A stretch of DNA of 64,000 nucleotides from Buddleja alternifolia (lineage: Eukaryota; Streptophyta; Magnoliopsida; Lamiales; Scrophulariaceae), in contig CM033405.1 in NCBI GenBank assembly GCA_019426215.1, positions 33,448,199 to 33,512,198 of the forward strand. The letters run 5' to 3'. The first letter of the stretch is position 1, and each line of letters opens with the position of its first letter. A model generated the notes under the pieces. It made no database searches. It saw nothing but the letters and a program-made list of their open reading frames with translations, and was not told the DNA's origin. Shown one piece after another: positions 45,861 through 58,263 of the stretch. The position numbers and the translations under genes were made by a program.

Positions 45861-46567
45861 GGGATTGATATTCGCTTTTTTCATTTTGATAATCACACTA
45901 CACCTAGCTTTGTATTTTCATTATTTTATCAATATACCCTTTTTTTTTTACTAAACAGTACTTGACTTAATTTATTTGATGGACAAATAAGCCTTTTCAT
46001 TATTATTTGGAATTGTAGTATTAAAAACGTGAATGAATTTTTTATTAAAATAATAATAAATTTTTTAAAATATTATAAATTTAATTTAAAAAATTGAACA
46101 ACTTAGAAACGGCACCATCCAAGCCTTTTTCATCACTTTTATTATTATTATTTTTGTTATAGAAATCCATGAAGAGAGTGTCGTATTCATGAATTTTGTA
46201 TTTGTATCATAAATAAAACGGTGTTGTTTTAAAAAATTCTGAAAAAATAAAATAAAATTCATGAGAAAGGAGCCTTTTTCATGACCTTTCCAAAAAAAAA
46301 AAAAAAAAGAAAAGAAAGAGATGAAAATAGCTTGAATGGTATTGTCTTCAAGGTGTTAAAAAATTTAAATTTATATATTTAAAAAAAATTCTTTAATATT
46401 ATTTTAACAAAAAAATTATTCACATTTTTAATACTAGAATTCCAAATAATGATGAAAAGGTTATTTGTCCATCAAATAAATTAAGTCAAATATTGTTTAA
46501 TAAATAAAAGGCTATATTGGTAAAAAAATGAAGATATAAAATTAGGTGGAGTGCGAATATCAATCCC
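45861..46567. mobile_element. Long-TIR MITE with 8-9-bp target duplication
   Basis: Inverted repeats of over 200 bp start GGGATTGATATTCGC at both ends. AATAAAAA (plus G or A) flanks both sides (45,852-45,860 and 46,568-46,576). It lies in a region with no counterpart in F-box copy 1. The 8-9-bp duplication suggests hAT or MULE. No ORF. Confidence 0.85.
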
Positions 46568-46659
46568 AATAAAAAAGACAATCTTTGAAGGCATTCAGAT
46601 AAACACACATGTGAATGATCTAATTGAACACAATTAATAATTATATATATGTACATATA

Positions 46660-46860
46660 TAATTTGAATAAATATAGTTATCAATCCTCATCCAAATGCA
46701 ATTCAAAATTTAAAATTCAAGACAAAGTAGTCACTGATATGATTTGAATTAAACACAAAAACTAACTTTCCTATAACTATTTCTAAAATAATCATCAATG
46801 CCTTTTCTTTTTAATATTTGATTTATTAAGTTCACCAATCATTAAATATTATTTTTAAGA
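46660..46860. repeat. End of the duplicated F-box unit, empty sites for copia and MITE
   Basis: Matches 17,475-17,545, 23,044-23,078 and 23,529-23,632 as one uninterrupted stretch. It gives the empty sites of the copia element and of the MITE at 23,079. Confidence 0.85.
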
Positions 46861-46869
46861 CTCATATAA

Positions 46870-46935
46870 GTTCTCAGTATGTTTAATTGTTTACCCGAGA
46901 GATAGTAAGATAGCATACCGTGAAGCTTTCATGTG
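46870..46935 (+). pseudogene. F-box leader stub
   Basis: A stretch with TTTACCCGAGAGATAGTAAG and GTGAAGCTTTC matches the F-box leader at 42,660-42,705 and is then lost. It suggests that another tandem unit once began here. Confidence 0.55.
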
Positions 46936-46950
46936 GGAGGGTCCAATTTC

Positions 46951-47090
46951 AGACTGTCACAATTGTGACTTTTCTTTTCTTATTTGAAATCTTATAAGGT
47001 CAGTGTGACTCATGATTAAAAATCATCGATCCGAATTTATCGGGTCAGTATATCTTTTTCGTCTAGAATTAAGAAAAACAATAAGAAAAA
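46951..47090 (-). mobile_element. SINE fragment, related to 23,870-24,052
   Basis: Shares GTCACAA-TTGTGA, ATCGGG-type and TCGTCTAGAA segments with the body of the SINE at 23,870-24,052, in the same orientation. The tRNA-like head is missing. Confidence 0.5.
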
Positions 47091-48365
47091 TTCGAGTGCC
47101 ACATTAAATAATATAGGTATAATTTAATTATTGTATTTCCAGAACAAAATACCTTAAAAGGCCGCAAATGGTTTAAGCCCTACAGTTTGGGCCTCAAGGC
47201 CCAATTTACATATTTTTGTTCTGGACTGATGTTAATAGTCCGGAATTGGGCTCTATGTAAAGAAATGATACTAAATCAAACCAATAAGTATTGAACCCAA
47301 CTTTCAATAAAGCAAAATGATTGGTCATCTAGCTCCACGCACTCGAGTTTTCAGGGAATCACAATTATTTATATTTTGGGATTCATGAGAAGTCGATTAT
47401 ACAAAATTGATTGCGATTGTATTGAAATCGAAGTCTCAAGAACAATTAACAATCACTCCAAAATGATCGAACAACAATTTACTTAATTTTCTAAAACTTC
47501 TCTTAGGGTATGTTTGGATTGAGTGTTTTGAAAGCCATGTTAAATCCATCAATAAATTCATTGAGTTTGTTTGGATGATTTCAATTTCTATTGAATTTCA
47601 AATCATTTAGTGCTCATTCTAAGCTATTTTCTCAATCACTATGATAGATTGAGAATAAAACCAATTTAAAATCATTTAAAAATCTTCTTCCAAATAACTC
47701 CCCAAATCCAAATTTCTCTTATCTATAGAAATAGAGAGATTGTGATGAACTGTGTTTTAAATTAGTCCCAAGTCCAAATGTAGTTTAATAGAAGATCTTT
47801 TTTCATTTATGAATATAAAACCTCTCACTTGCACCATTCCACCTAATAGCTATTGGCTTGGTGAAACTTGTATTTTCCAATTTTACATCTACAACCAAAA
47901 TGTTACTATATAACCAATTATGACAACAATACTTACATATATATATATATATACACGTGGAAGTTGGGCACCCGGAATAATTTTCACCATCACAATATAT
48001 AATGGTGAACCCCCAAACATATATGAGTATATATGTGATGGATATCACTCACGATTTGAATTGCCGAGAGCCCCGAGTATCACTCTTATATCATGCACAT
48101 AAGTCTTGCACATGTCCTTTCTCTAAGCATAGAGGGGGAGGGGGGACCCTAGATGCCTTAGACAAGAGAGACATTGCATGATACAAGGGTCATGATGCAT
48201 GTCCAATAAAGGGGAAGCCCAATCTCAATCACTAGAGATTCCATAATGAATTTTTCTTTGCTTTTTTCTTAAAAAAAAAAAATTATCTTTTGGAGTTCCT
48301 TTTTTCCTTTTCTCTTATGGGCCATAGATGAAATTCACATAAAGTGGCTACCCCATGCACATGGT
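47091..48365. other. Intergenic, no gene recognised
   Basis: AT-rich. A MITE-like terminus (GGGTATGTTTGGATTGAG) lies near 47,506 without a clear partner. Short AT tracts lie near 47,938 and a G-rich patch near 48,130. The ORFs in this region are shorter than 90 codons and resemble no known protein. Confidence 0.5.
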
Positions 48366-48379
48366 ATTGGTGGAATGGT

Positions 48380-48517
48380 TTAGTGGAGTCAAGTCCTCAA
48401 GAAAGAAGCTAGTGAAAAAGATAGTATATCTATTATATATATATATATATATTAGTGGAGTCAAGTCCTCAAGAATCAAGTCCTCAAGAAAGAAGCTAGT
48501 GAAAAAGATAGTATATC

Positions 48518-48551
<34 letters not shown>
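48380..48551. repeat. Tandem duplication with AT microsatellites
   Basis: A segment beginning TAGTGGAGTCAAGTCCTC and ending in an AT tract is repeated immediately, with a small internal duplication of TCAAGTCCTCAAGAA in the second copy. Confidence 0.85.
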
Positions 48552-48554
<3 letters not shown>

Positions 48555-51500
48555 GGAAGATGAAATTTGAGATTTTTCTATATGTTTTATAGTTGTTATA
48601 AGTACAGACAACCACAGGGAATTTTATTGTGACAACATATAGTGATCATTTGAGATGTGAGAATAGGACTAAAGTAAGGGTTGAGTGCAAGTGATTTTTA
48701 GAAGTTATTGAGACTTCAAATTTTAATATAATGATAAATATTTGATAAATTTTAAGTGGGTCTCAATTATTTCAAGAGTCTCCAAACTCGTAGAATGACC
48801 TTTGAAGTATAGGTATTATTATTGTGAATGAAATAATTCAGTGTTAAATGTATGAGTTGAATATATACACTTGAACAATCTATTTACCCATTTATGTGTG
48901 CTTAAGTGTCTTTAGGGAATGAATCGACATAATTTAAGCAACGAATTATTATGTTTAAGTTGATTATTATTATTTTAAAGGAAAAAAATCTTGTTCTAAT
49001 TGCTAAATAAGTTATCTTGATTATGATGTAGTCAAAGTAACACGAATTTGTACTTAAAGTAAATTGGTTTTCACCTATATATTTTATTAATATATAGTAA
49101 CTTATAGAGTTAAGCCCTAGTTCAAAAACATTAACTTGATTTGTTTAACTCGACAACTTAAGTAAAAAAATTACTTAATAACTATAGAGAAACTAATAGC
49201 AAATGACCTAAATCAAGGGGCAATATGTAATTTTCCCCCTAGATTGGCCCTGATATGAAGTCAGGGCAGGTCTCGCTGGGGTATTCCCTGGCCCGTGGTG
49301 GGGAGAAGATGATTAATAAAAAAAAAGACCTAATTAGTATCTAAGAATGATTAATTAATTAATTTCAAACTTAAGTCAATTAAGTGCAACTAAAGTGAAT
49401 AGAAGAAGTAAAGTTTTTTGAAATACACACCGTATTTTCTATTCTAAAATAGTTGTCACACCTCGTATTTTATTTTATAAATCCACGCATATGTATAAAG
49501 TTCAAGTCCTTTGAAAATGTAATTGTACATATAAAAAATGAAATACAAAATGAAACAATATTTAGAATATAATTCGAACATAATGAAATGATTGAATGTT
49601 TTGATTAATAGTAAAAAGTGATTGGGCAGCAATCCATCATGATTGCAAATGCAGCCTAAGTTTCCCTCCAAATCCTTGATTCCTGCAAAAATCACGCTGT
49701 AATCACATCATTAATGCCTAATAATTATTCTTAAAGCTCAGCTAATCTCATCATTATGTCAAAAGCGGCTCAAATAAAGCAATATGAACACAAAAAAGTT
49801 ATAATCTCTCTATGTACCATCAGAAGTGATTGTGGGATCGCTCAATGCCTTTTTTTTATATATCCAAAAATCTCTTATATAATCGATCAGAGTTGTTTCG
49901 CTAAGGTTAATTTCACTCCTCACTATCTCTATTAACAAGCCCTACTTCGAAACTAAATCAAACTTAAATTACTCACATGACGAGTGAATTACACTTACAA
50001 TACCACCAATATTAATTCCTCTAACAAAGTTGTCCTTGCTTATTTTTCATGTACGATTCATGTCCATTATTATATCAATAAAACAATTAAAACAATAAAC
50101 AATCTTTTTGAATCTTTAAATTTTAATAAAGTATACACTTATTTCCCTAAAATCATACTATAAAATATTAATAGGCGGTGGCCGTTACCTATAAAATCAT
50201 ACTATAAAATTCTAATACACTTATTTGATAAATACCGTTACCTAATATATAATTGAGACAAGTTTTTGGCCTACATTATGTAGGGATGCCACTACCCCAT
50301 ACACCATCACTATCTCATCTCATTTGGTTCCACAATTGGAACATCAAAGTGAAACAATTCAATTCACATATCTTTCCCTTTAATTTATTATTATTTATTT
50401 ATTTACCTTTGGAGAGCCAAAGTTAAGTGAATTTTCCAATCATAAGTAGCAAAAGTGCAGTTGGCAAGAAATATAATTGCACTCATTTTGTACCACCACT
50501 GCATTTTCTTGTGCTTCCAACAATTTTCACTTTTCAATCAAGATATTCTAAAAGACAAAAAAAAGGTTTGGCATCCTCGTTTCTTTTTTAAGAAAAATGC
50601 TTGCCCGAGTGAAATCATGGTAGTTACAATTATCTCTTAGTTAAAACTCATATTATATCCATATAGTATAGATATGTATGTAAAAATTAAAGAATACTTA
50701 TGTTTCCTGTATAAATTCTGAATTTAATGAATACTACTCGTATTTTTGAGTTGGACCGTTTAATACACGTATTTCACATATTTCGGATTATACTTGACGG
50801 ATAGTACTCCGATTTTCAAAAAAAATAATATTTGTTTAAAAACTGGAAAATTATAGACAACTTAATAAGTACTAATTGAGTATTACTCAATTGAAAAGAA
50901 TGAACATTAATAATTTATTAAATTATTAATTATTCTCTTGTATAAAATATTCTTTTTACAAATTAAATGCGAATACAAGCTATATATGAAATTAAATAAC
51001 AAATAAGTTTTATTTTTACTCTTGCATATATCATTTGTATTCGTATTATACTTCGTAAATTTACGAATCCGTTTATTTCTCGTTCCATTTTTTTTGCCGA
51101 TTTTTTCACTGTAACTTTTAATAAAATTTTATAATATACTCGTACGTATTAAATGACGATTTTTTTTGATCCCATATTTGACTAATTAGGGTTGCACTGA
51201 CAAATTAAATTTAACCACTTAATAATAATATTGTTTTATCAAAATTCATTAAGATATATAATTCAACTTGATGACCACAGCTTCATCAGCACATTAAAGA
51301 ATAAACATTAATAACATCCTTATTTGATCTCCTGATGTTTTTATTACTTACTGATCAAAAAAAGTTGTTTTTATTACTTACTAATATGATCTACACTTGG
51401 ATTAACAATTAAATGTGGTAAGATCACATGAGATCCACTTGACTAGTTGTGATTATACATGAATTGAAATTAATAAGACTGTATTATGATCCAATAAAAA

Positions 51501-52190
51501 GGAAAATACTGCAAATAAGAGACTTTGACTGCCGATTCAACTATAAAATGAACTGTGCACAAGAGCGTTGTTGTTTTACACTCCAATTTGAAATAGATCG
51601 GGCATGTCCACAGTGACATGTAACTCAAACATCAATAAGATTATGTAATGCGGCTGCGAGTGTGATTGGACATGTCTTTTCTAACTTGTAACTCAAATAC
51701 AACAACATTCTATTACGCGACCATGAACATAAGTATTTTTTTCATTGAACCACATAAATCTCGTATTTATTTAATTATCTTCTAATATTTTCCTATTGTT
51801 TATTTCTTTTTTATCTCCCAAAGCTCCTTGAGGATATCTTTCACGCAAATCTACATTCTAGGTGAAATCTCACTTGAATTATCTTAAAAGCAAATAGAAA
51901 AAGAAACTGATTTTTTTGGTGGAACATGAAAAGGAGTACTTGAAAACTCCTTTAATGTGGTTTGGGTCTTTTATTAAATAGAGTTAAATTGCACTTGAGA
52001 ACATCATGCCTCGTACAGAACACATACTATATAATAGCCCACATGGGTGGAATCCTAGGAAATAATTTCACATAAATGATATTTTTTGATTATTTTTATA
52101 AAATTATCATAAAATTGGAATTTGTTCTTTAGGACACTTTCTAAAAGGATATTAGTTTATCTTATTTTTAACAGCAAATTAAGTAATATT
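48552..52190. other. Gene-poor intergenic region
   Basis: About 3.6 kb of AT-rich sequence. No ORF over 80 codons resembles a protein. A short GC-richer patch with inverted GCCCTGA/TCAGGGC lies near 49,247-49,267. I saw no RNA gene. Confidence 0.55.
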
Positions 52191-53123
52191 TGTTAGATTA
52201 GAGAAAATCCCGTAGGGAACTTGTATATTGAGTAACATATTTATAGAGTTACAAGAGAGAGAATATAAGAAAACCCTAAACTATAAAGAAGAGGTAAAAG
52301 ATAAATAAGGTAATAAGAATACTAGTCTAACTTGAAAAGCAATAATAATACTAATCTAATTAGGAGAGCAATAATAATATCTAACACTTCCCCGCAGTCG
52401 AAACGTGAAAGTCTTGAACATTGAGACTGAACTAAAAATCGAGAAAAGATGTTACGACAGTCCGGGTATAAAGAATGTTTAGTAGAGAGATTTTGACGAA
52501 TACGTTTCTCAAAGTGGAACAGTTTCGTCTGGAAATCATTAAATAAGGCGGCGGTTCGACGAAGACGCTTCTCAATGTGGAGCAATTTTGTCTGAAAACC
52601 ATTAAATAAGGCGACGACTCCAAGTCCTTGTTTTCCAAGGGTGAGCAGCGGCAACTAACAAAACTAAAGGCGGCGGTGGCTAAGCGCGGAGGCTAAAATA
52701 CAGAAAAGATAAAGAAAAGTAAAGAAATGGGCGGCGGCTGCTAAAACACGAAAAAGATAAAGATAGGTTGCTAAACCCAAACTAAATTACAAAAGATTCA
52801 CCATAGTGAAAAAGAACAAAAAGAGAAAAAAAAAGTACATAGAAAGCCGGACGGGGACGACGATGGTAGAGGCTGGCGGAAGCGAAAGATCATGAGGGTT
52901 GAAAGAAAAATCCTTTAGCTCGATACCATGTTAGATTAGAGAAAACCCCATAGGGAACTTGTATTATTGAGTAACATATTTATAGAGTTACAAGAGAGAG
53001 AATACAAGAAAACCTTAAACTATAAAGAAGGTAAAAGATAAATAAGTTAATAAGAATACTAATCTAACTTGGAAAGCAATAATAATACTAATCTAATTAG
53101 GAGAGCAATAATAATATCTAAAA
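52191..53123 (-). mobile_element. TRIM-like mini LTR retrotransposon
   Basis: Two direct repeats of about 195 bp (52,191-52,386 and 52,929-53,123), starting TGTTAGATTAGAG, flank 542 bp without a pol gene. The 5-bp repeat ATATT flanks both outer ends exactly (52,186-52,190 and 53,124-53,128). On the minus strand the sequence next to the right LTR is TGGTATCGAGC, close to the initiator Met-tRNA primer site, and a purine-rich GCGGGGAAG precedes the other LTR. These are the parts of an LTR element, so transposition must have been driven in trans. The interior has a roughly 70-bp imperfect duplication (near 52,478-52,610) and GGCGGCGG patches. Confidence 0.88.
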
Positions 53124-53396
53124 ATATTTAGGAAAATTGTAACTTTTACTCGGTTTAGTCGAATTCAAATAAAATACACTTTTCTTATGGCAACTTGCAT
53201 AATAGGTGCAATCCACTTGTATTATGAATTATGCTTGAGTTTGTCGAGAATAGACTCACCTAAACTAAAAATCTTCTCTCATTTTATATCTCCTTCGTGT
53301 TGAATATCTTGGATTTTAACTACTACTTAGAAGGTGAGTCAGTTGGCCCCACCAGTACGACATAAGGAATGAAATAGAGTTGCTATGTTGGTGGCT
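53124..53396. other. Intergenic, no feature recognised
   Basis: AT-rich sequence between the TRIM-like element and a decayed inverted-repeat element. Confidence 0.5.
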
Positions 53397-53926
53397 ATGA
53401 TGCATGAATACAAATACATGAATATGAATATAATACAACACATATATGAAAATGTAATATTAAACACAACACTAATTCACTATTTATAAGTTCGAAATCT
53501 TGAGGGGAATTACACCACAAAATTTCCTCCTTCTTGTCCATTTTTATTTAACGATAGAATGTAAAAGATGATTTCCACATGAAACAAGAGGCGATGGAAC
53601 AAATTGATAAATGAAGATGAATGGAGAGTTTAGGTTCTTTCAATTTCTTTTATGTTTTTAATTTTTAACGAAAGCAAAAAAATTTCTTTTCCAAATTTTG
53701 ACCCAAGAAGTAATGTATACTATTAAATAGTACCCCAAACCCTAGCGTAGAAGATACTTCAAATTTCGTATTTAGCATGGTATCCAAAATTTTATTTTTT
53801 CTTTTTAATTTCAGACACTTCAAAGAGGTAATTGACACGTATCCTATTGACATCAACACGTATTTGTATTTGATATAAATACTACATGTATCAAATCAAT
53901 TTTACAAATTGTCTTCGTGCATCTTA
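53397..53926. mobile_element. Decayed relative of the GATACG inverted-repeat element
   Basis: The left end is CTATGATGCATGAATAC. The right end, read inward, has AAGATGCACGAAGAC. Internal phrases (TATTTATAAGTTC, TTTTTAATTT, GACACGTATC) keep the order seen at 2787-3549. Heavily mutated. Confidence 0.5.
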
Positions 53927-54490
53927 CACCTGTGACATTCTCATACCTTTTAAACCTTTAAAACACAAATACTATATCATTGGTATAACTAGGAGGGGAC
54001 GAGTCTATAAAAACATTAATGAAACAAGTCTCAATTTTTAATTCTGGAATTTCAATAAAATAATTTGCTTTGTACCTAAGAAAGTATTATTGTAAACTCA
54101 ATTTCCTTATCTAAACTAGTGTTTCAGCATCATCAAAATTTCCTCTGTTTTATTAGCTAGAAACATAATAAAATTAATTATTCCAATTAAATGAAACCAC
54201 AATTTTATAAAACAAGAACAATTTTCCATTTAAATTGAATTCAAGACATTTCGAGTCGTTACAATATTAAAAAATGCCAATAACTTTTCATATAGAAAAT
54301 CAAAAATAAAAATTGGTCATAAAAATGTTGTAAATTAGCTTTCAATTAAAGAACATAATCTCTATTTAAAAAATTTAAATTCAGTAATTATATTATTTCC
54401 TAAAAATAGAAAATATTAATATGAATTTGATTTTCATAATTGAGCCACGCTTGCAGTAGTTGCATATCACTGCTCCATTCTCGTGAAGCT
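53927..54490. other. Upstream region of the receptor kinase gene
   Basis: AT-rich sequence with no ORF or repeat of note. It may include promoter sequence. Confidence 0.4.
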
Positions 54491-54491
54491 T

Positions 54492-54494
<3 letters not shown>

Positions 54495-54544
<50 letters not shown>
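54495..54544. repeat. CT dinucleotide microsatellite
   Basis: About 25 TC repeats, nearly perfect, some 680 bp before the receptor kinase start codon. CT/GA tracts of this kind are common in plant core promoters and 5' leaders. Confidence 0.95.
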
Positions 54545-54550
<6 letters not shown>

Positions 54551-54957
54551 ATACATATACATTATATACATACACAAAACACTGATTGACATAGCACAAA
54601 AACACCTGACCCGTGAAAGCAGTTACCTAAACAACATTGTACCATTCTTCTTCCATCATCTCCATTTCCCTTTCACTCCCTTCTTTCTTGCTTTCCAGTG
54701 TTCATACATTTTCCAACTTTTGTTCTCTTCTACAAAATTTGCTGCTTTTTTTTCTTAGTGTTTTTATTAGCTTTCTGAGAGTGATTCTTATGCCCATTTG
54801 ATCAACAACTCTTGAAAAAAATCCTCGTTTTTTTGCTTCTCTCTATAAACCTTTCTCTTAAGCATAAAGATTGCATTTTTTTTTCATTTCTGCACTAAGT
54901 TGAAGTATTTTTTTTCACTCACTTTCTAAATTCCATAATTTTCAAGAACTTTTTAAA

Positions 54958-55074
54958 ATGGGCCATTTAGGAAAGGTTAAAGTTGATATGGGTTCTCTAG
55001 TTCAAGGGTATTTTTGGTTCAACTTTACTCAAAATCTCAAAGTTTTCAATATTGTTTTGAGCTATAACCTATGA
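54958..55074 (+). CDS. Upstream ORF 1 in the receptor kinase leader
   Basis: ATG at 54,958 opens 38 codons ending at a TGA (55,072-55,074). It would lie in the 5' leader if transcription starts before 54,950, which I cannot show. Its stop overlaps the start of the next small ORF in the sequence ATGA. Confidence 0.35.
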   Translation: MGHLGKVKVDMGSLVQGYFWFNFTQNLKVFNIVLSYNL

Positions 55075-55136
55075 TTGTTTCTTGCATAAAAATGGTAGAA
55101 GCTCTATTTTTGAGCAAAAACCTACAAAAAAATTGA
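55071..55136 (+). CDS. Upstream ORF 2 in the receptor kinase leader
   Basis: 21 codons from ATG 55,071, with a second in-frame ATG at 55,092, ending in TGA at 55,134-55,136, 84 bases before the main start codon. Possible translational attenuator. No known conserved peptide recognised. Confidence 0.35.
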   Translation: MIVSCIKMVEALFLSKNLQKN

Positions 55137-55220
55137 AATTTTTAATTACCCCTTCTAGGTTTTCTGAGAATATACTTATAAAAATTGAATCTTTTTTCAA
55201 AATTGAAAACAACCCAAAAA

Positions 55221-58200
55221 ATGCCCATTTTGAGTTTATTGAGTATTTTGGTTTTTGGGTTGCTCTCAAGTTCTCAACTTTTGATTGTGAATGCTCAGAT
55301 TCTCAATGATCAGCTAACTTTATTAGCAATTGGGGAAGAACTTAAATTATCTGATTGGAGTGTAAAGAATAATGTCACAGATCATTGCTCTTGGCCTGGC
55401 ATTTATTGCAGCTCTAACAATTCATTAGTGGAGAGGCTTGATCTTTCTAATCATGGCCTTCAAGGTAATATAACTCTAATTTCTGAGCTCAAATCACTCA
55501 AATGGCTTGATCTTTCATTCAACAATTTTCATGGAAATATTCCATTTTCTTTTGGGAATTTATCTGAGCTTGAGTTTCTTGATTTGTCATTCAATAACTT
55601 TGGAGGGTCAATTCCTAATGAGTTTGCTAGGCTTAAGCATCTTCAAGCATTGAATGTTTCGAATAATTTGCTTGTTGGTGTGATTCCTGATGAGCTTGAA
55701 GGGTTAAAGAAGTTGCAAGAGTTGCAGGTGTATACAAATAGATTGAATGGTTCTATCCCACTTTGGGTTGGTAATTTAACCAATTTGAGAGTTTTTACTG
55801 CTTATGAGAATGATTTAAGTGGCGTTATTCCGGATAAGTTAGGTTTATACTCTGAGCTTGAATTGTTGAACCTTCATTCAAACCAGCTTGAGGGATCGAT
55901 TCCCGAGAGCATTTTCGCTATGGAAAAGCTCGAGACGTTAGTTCTTACTCAGAATAGATTGACGGGTGTTATCCCTGAATCGATGGGTAATTGCAAAGGC
56001 CTTTCAAGTGTTAGGATTGGTAATAACAATTTGACTGGTGGGATTCCTAGAGAAATTGGTAATATTAGTGGCCTTACTTATTTTGAAGCCGATAATAACA
56101 ATCTCTCGGGTGAAATAGTGAAAGAGTTTTCTAGATGCTCTAATCTCACTCTCCTTAACTTAGCTTCAAACGGGTTCACTGGAATCGTTCCATTTGAATT
56201 TGGATTACTTAGTAATCTTCAAGAGTTGATTGTTTCTGGAAATAGTCTTTTTGGAGAAATTCCAACTTCGATTCTCAGGGGAAAGAATTTGAACAAACTC
56301 GATTTAAGCAATAATAGATTAAACGGGACTATACCGGAGAGTATATGCAATACGTCCAGAATGCAGTTCTTGCTATTGGGACAAAACTCATTAAGAGGTG
56401 AAATACCACATGAGATTGGTAACTGCGCAAAACTGCTGGAATTGCAACTGGGGAGTAACTATCTCACCGGAAATGTACCTCCCGAGATTGGTCATATCAA
56501 GAATCTGCAAATTTCCTTGAATTTGAGCTCTAATCATCTGCATGGAAAATTGCCAGAAGAGTTGGGAAAATTAGACAAGCTGGTTTCTTTAGACGTTTCG
56601 AGTAATCAGCTAAGTGGAATTATCCCAGCCGCACTTAAGGGAATGCTGAGTTTAATAGAGGTTAATTTCTCAAACAATCAGTTTACCGGGCCGATACCCT
56701 CTTTCGTACCGTTTCAAAAAAGTCTAAATTCAAGCTTTTTGGGGAACAAAGGTCTCTGTGGTGAGCCTCTGAGCAATTCGTGCAGTTTGAATGATTCTGA
56801 TGGGAATTCTTACCACCATAAGGTTTCTTACAGAATCATATTAGCTGTTATTGGTTCAGGTTTGGCTGTTTTCGCGTCTGTGACTGTTGTTGTTTTGCTT
56901 TTTATGATGAGAGAGAAGCAAGAAAAAGCTGCTAAAGATTCAACAACCGAAGATGCTGATGAAATTAGTAATAAGCCAGTGATATTAGCAGGAAATGTGT
57001 TTCTTGAGAACTTAAGGCAAGCTATAGACTTCGAAGCTGTGGCTAAAGCAACAATGAAAGATTCGAATAAGCTTAGCACCGGAACGTTTAGTGCCGTTTA
57101 TAAAGCAGAAATGCCTTCTGGGATGATTTTATCTGTTAGAAAACTGAAATCAATGGACAAAACGGTAATTAATCACCGGAGCAAGATGATTAGAGAGGTC
57201 GAAAGGCTGAGTAAACTTTGCCATGATAATTTGATGAGACCTCTCGGGTTTGTTGTGTTTGAAGATGTTGTGCTTTTGTTACATCACTATTTCCCAAATG
57301 GGACGTTAGCTCAATTTCTTCACGATTCGACAACGAGCGATGAGTATAAGCCTGATTGGCCTGCAAGGCTTGCCATTGCCATTGGAGTGGCTGAAGGATT
57401 AGCTTTTCTTCATCATGTGGCTATTATCCATCTTGACATTTCATCGGGGAATGTGGTGTTGGATTCGAATTTGAATCCCGTGGTTGGCGAAGTTGAGATA
57501 TCGAAGCTCCTCGATCCGTGTAGAGGGACAGCGAGTATCAGTGCCGTTGCTGGTTCATTTGGATATATTCCTCCAGGTATTTTCAATTTCGTAAAGAAAA
57601 TGGGTAAATTACATAGACGTCCCTGCGTGAAATCTCAATCATGATAAACGCCTTGATATTTGATAAATTATCATAACTTCCCTTCCCTTCCCTTTCCCTA
57701 TCATTAAAGAGCGTATCACATTTTCACTATCAGTGAATGCTATTGTAATCTGATTTTGCTGACGGGGTAAATTTTAACATGTTTTTTCACTGACATAAGA
57801 AATTATATAATTTCTCGAACCCCAGGGTGTTTTTCGTAATTAGGGTATCACAGAAGCTGTGTCTATGTAATTTACCCTAAGAAATGTCGCTTTCTCAAAT
57901 AAGGCCTTATCTGATAATTCTGATTTGTTTGTGACAGAGTATGCCTATACGATGCAAGTAACAGCACCGGGTAATGTTTACAGCTACGGGGTTGTTCTGC
58001 TAGAGATCCTCACGACCCGTCTACCGGTTGATGAGGCTTTTGGTGAAGGGATTGATTTGGTGAAATGGGTTCATACCGCGCCATCCAGGGGAGAAACCCC
58101 CGAGCAGATTCTTGATGCAAGGCTAAGTACCGTTTCGTTTGCTTGGAGAAAAGAAATGCTTGCTGCTCTGAAAGTGGCGTTACTCTGCACCGATAGCACA

Positions 58201-58263
58201 CCAGCGAAACGGCCCAAAATGAAAAATGTGGTCGAAATGCTTCAAGAAATCGAGCAAACTTAG
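55221..58263 (+). CDS. PXC3: LRR receptor-like kinase, PXC3 type
   Basis: Two exons (55,221-57,576 and 57,938-58,263) give 893 residues, close to Arabidopsis PXC3 (At2g41820, about 890). The ATG at 55,221 directly precedes a signal peptide (residues 1-25, ending IVNA). Next come an LRR cap with DHCSWPGIYC and about twenty LRRs to residue 520 with many N-glycosylation sites. A transmembrane segment spans 538-562 and a kinase-like domain about 610-885. The kinase has a Lys at 641 (SVRKL) and HLD in place of HRD (737-739). The DFG position (756-758) reads GEV, so metal binding and catalysis are doubtful. PXC3 homologues share such changes as I recall them. Its relatives in the PXY/TDR-correlated group are linked to vascular development, and this one probably signals through a partner kinase. 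The exon junction restores PPEYAYTMQV. Confidence 0.93.

Noticed and set aside
48355..48611. Overlapping ORFs on both strands
   Set aside because: They translate AT microsatellites (IYIYIY runs) in a tandem duplication.
52322..52654. 110-codon minus-strand ORF
   Set aside because: It falls in the TRIM-like element and crosses its LTR boundary. It shows no gag or pol motif.
55082..55309. 75-codon ORF overlapping the receptor kinase start
   Set aside because: It has no ATG at its listed start and overlaps the signal peptide coding sequence in another frame.
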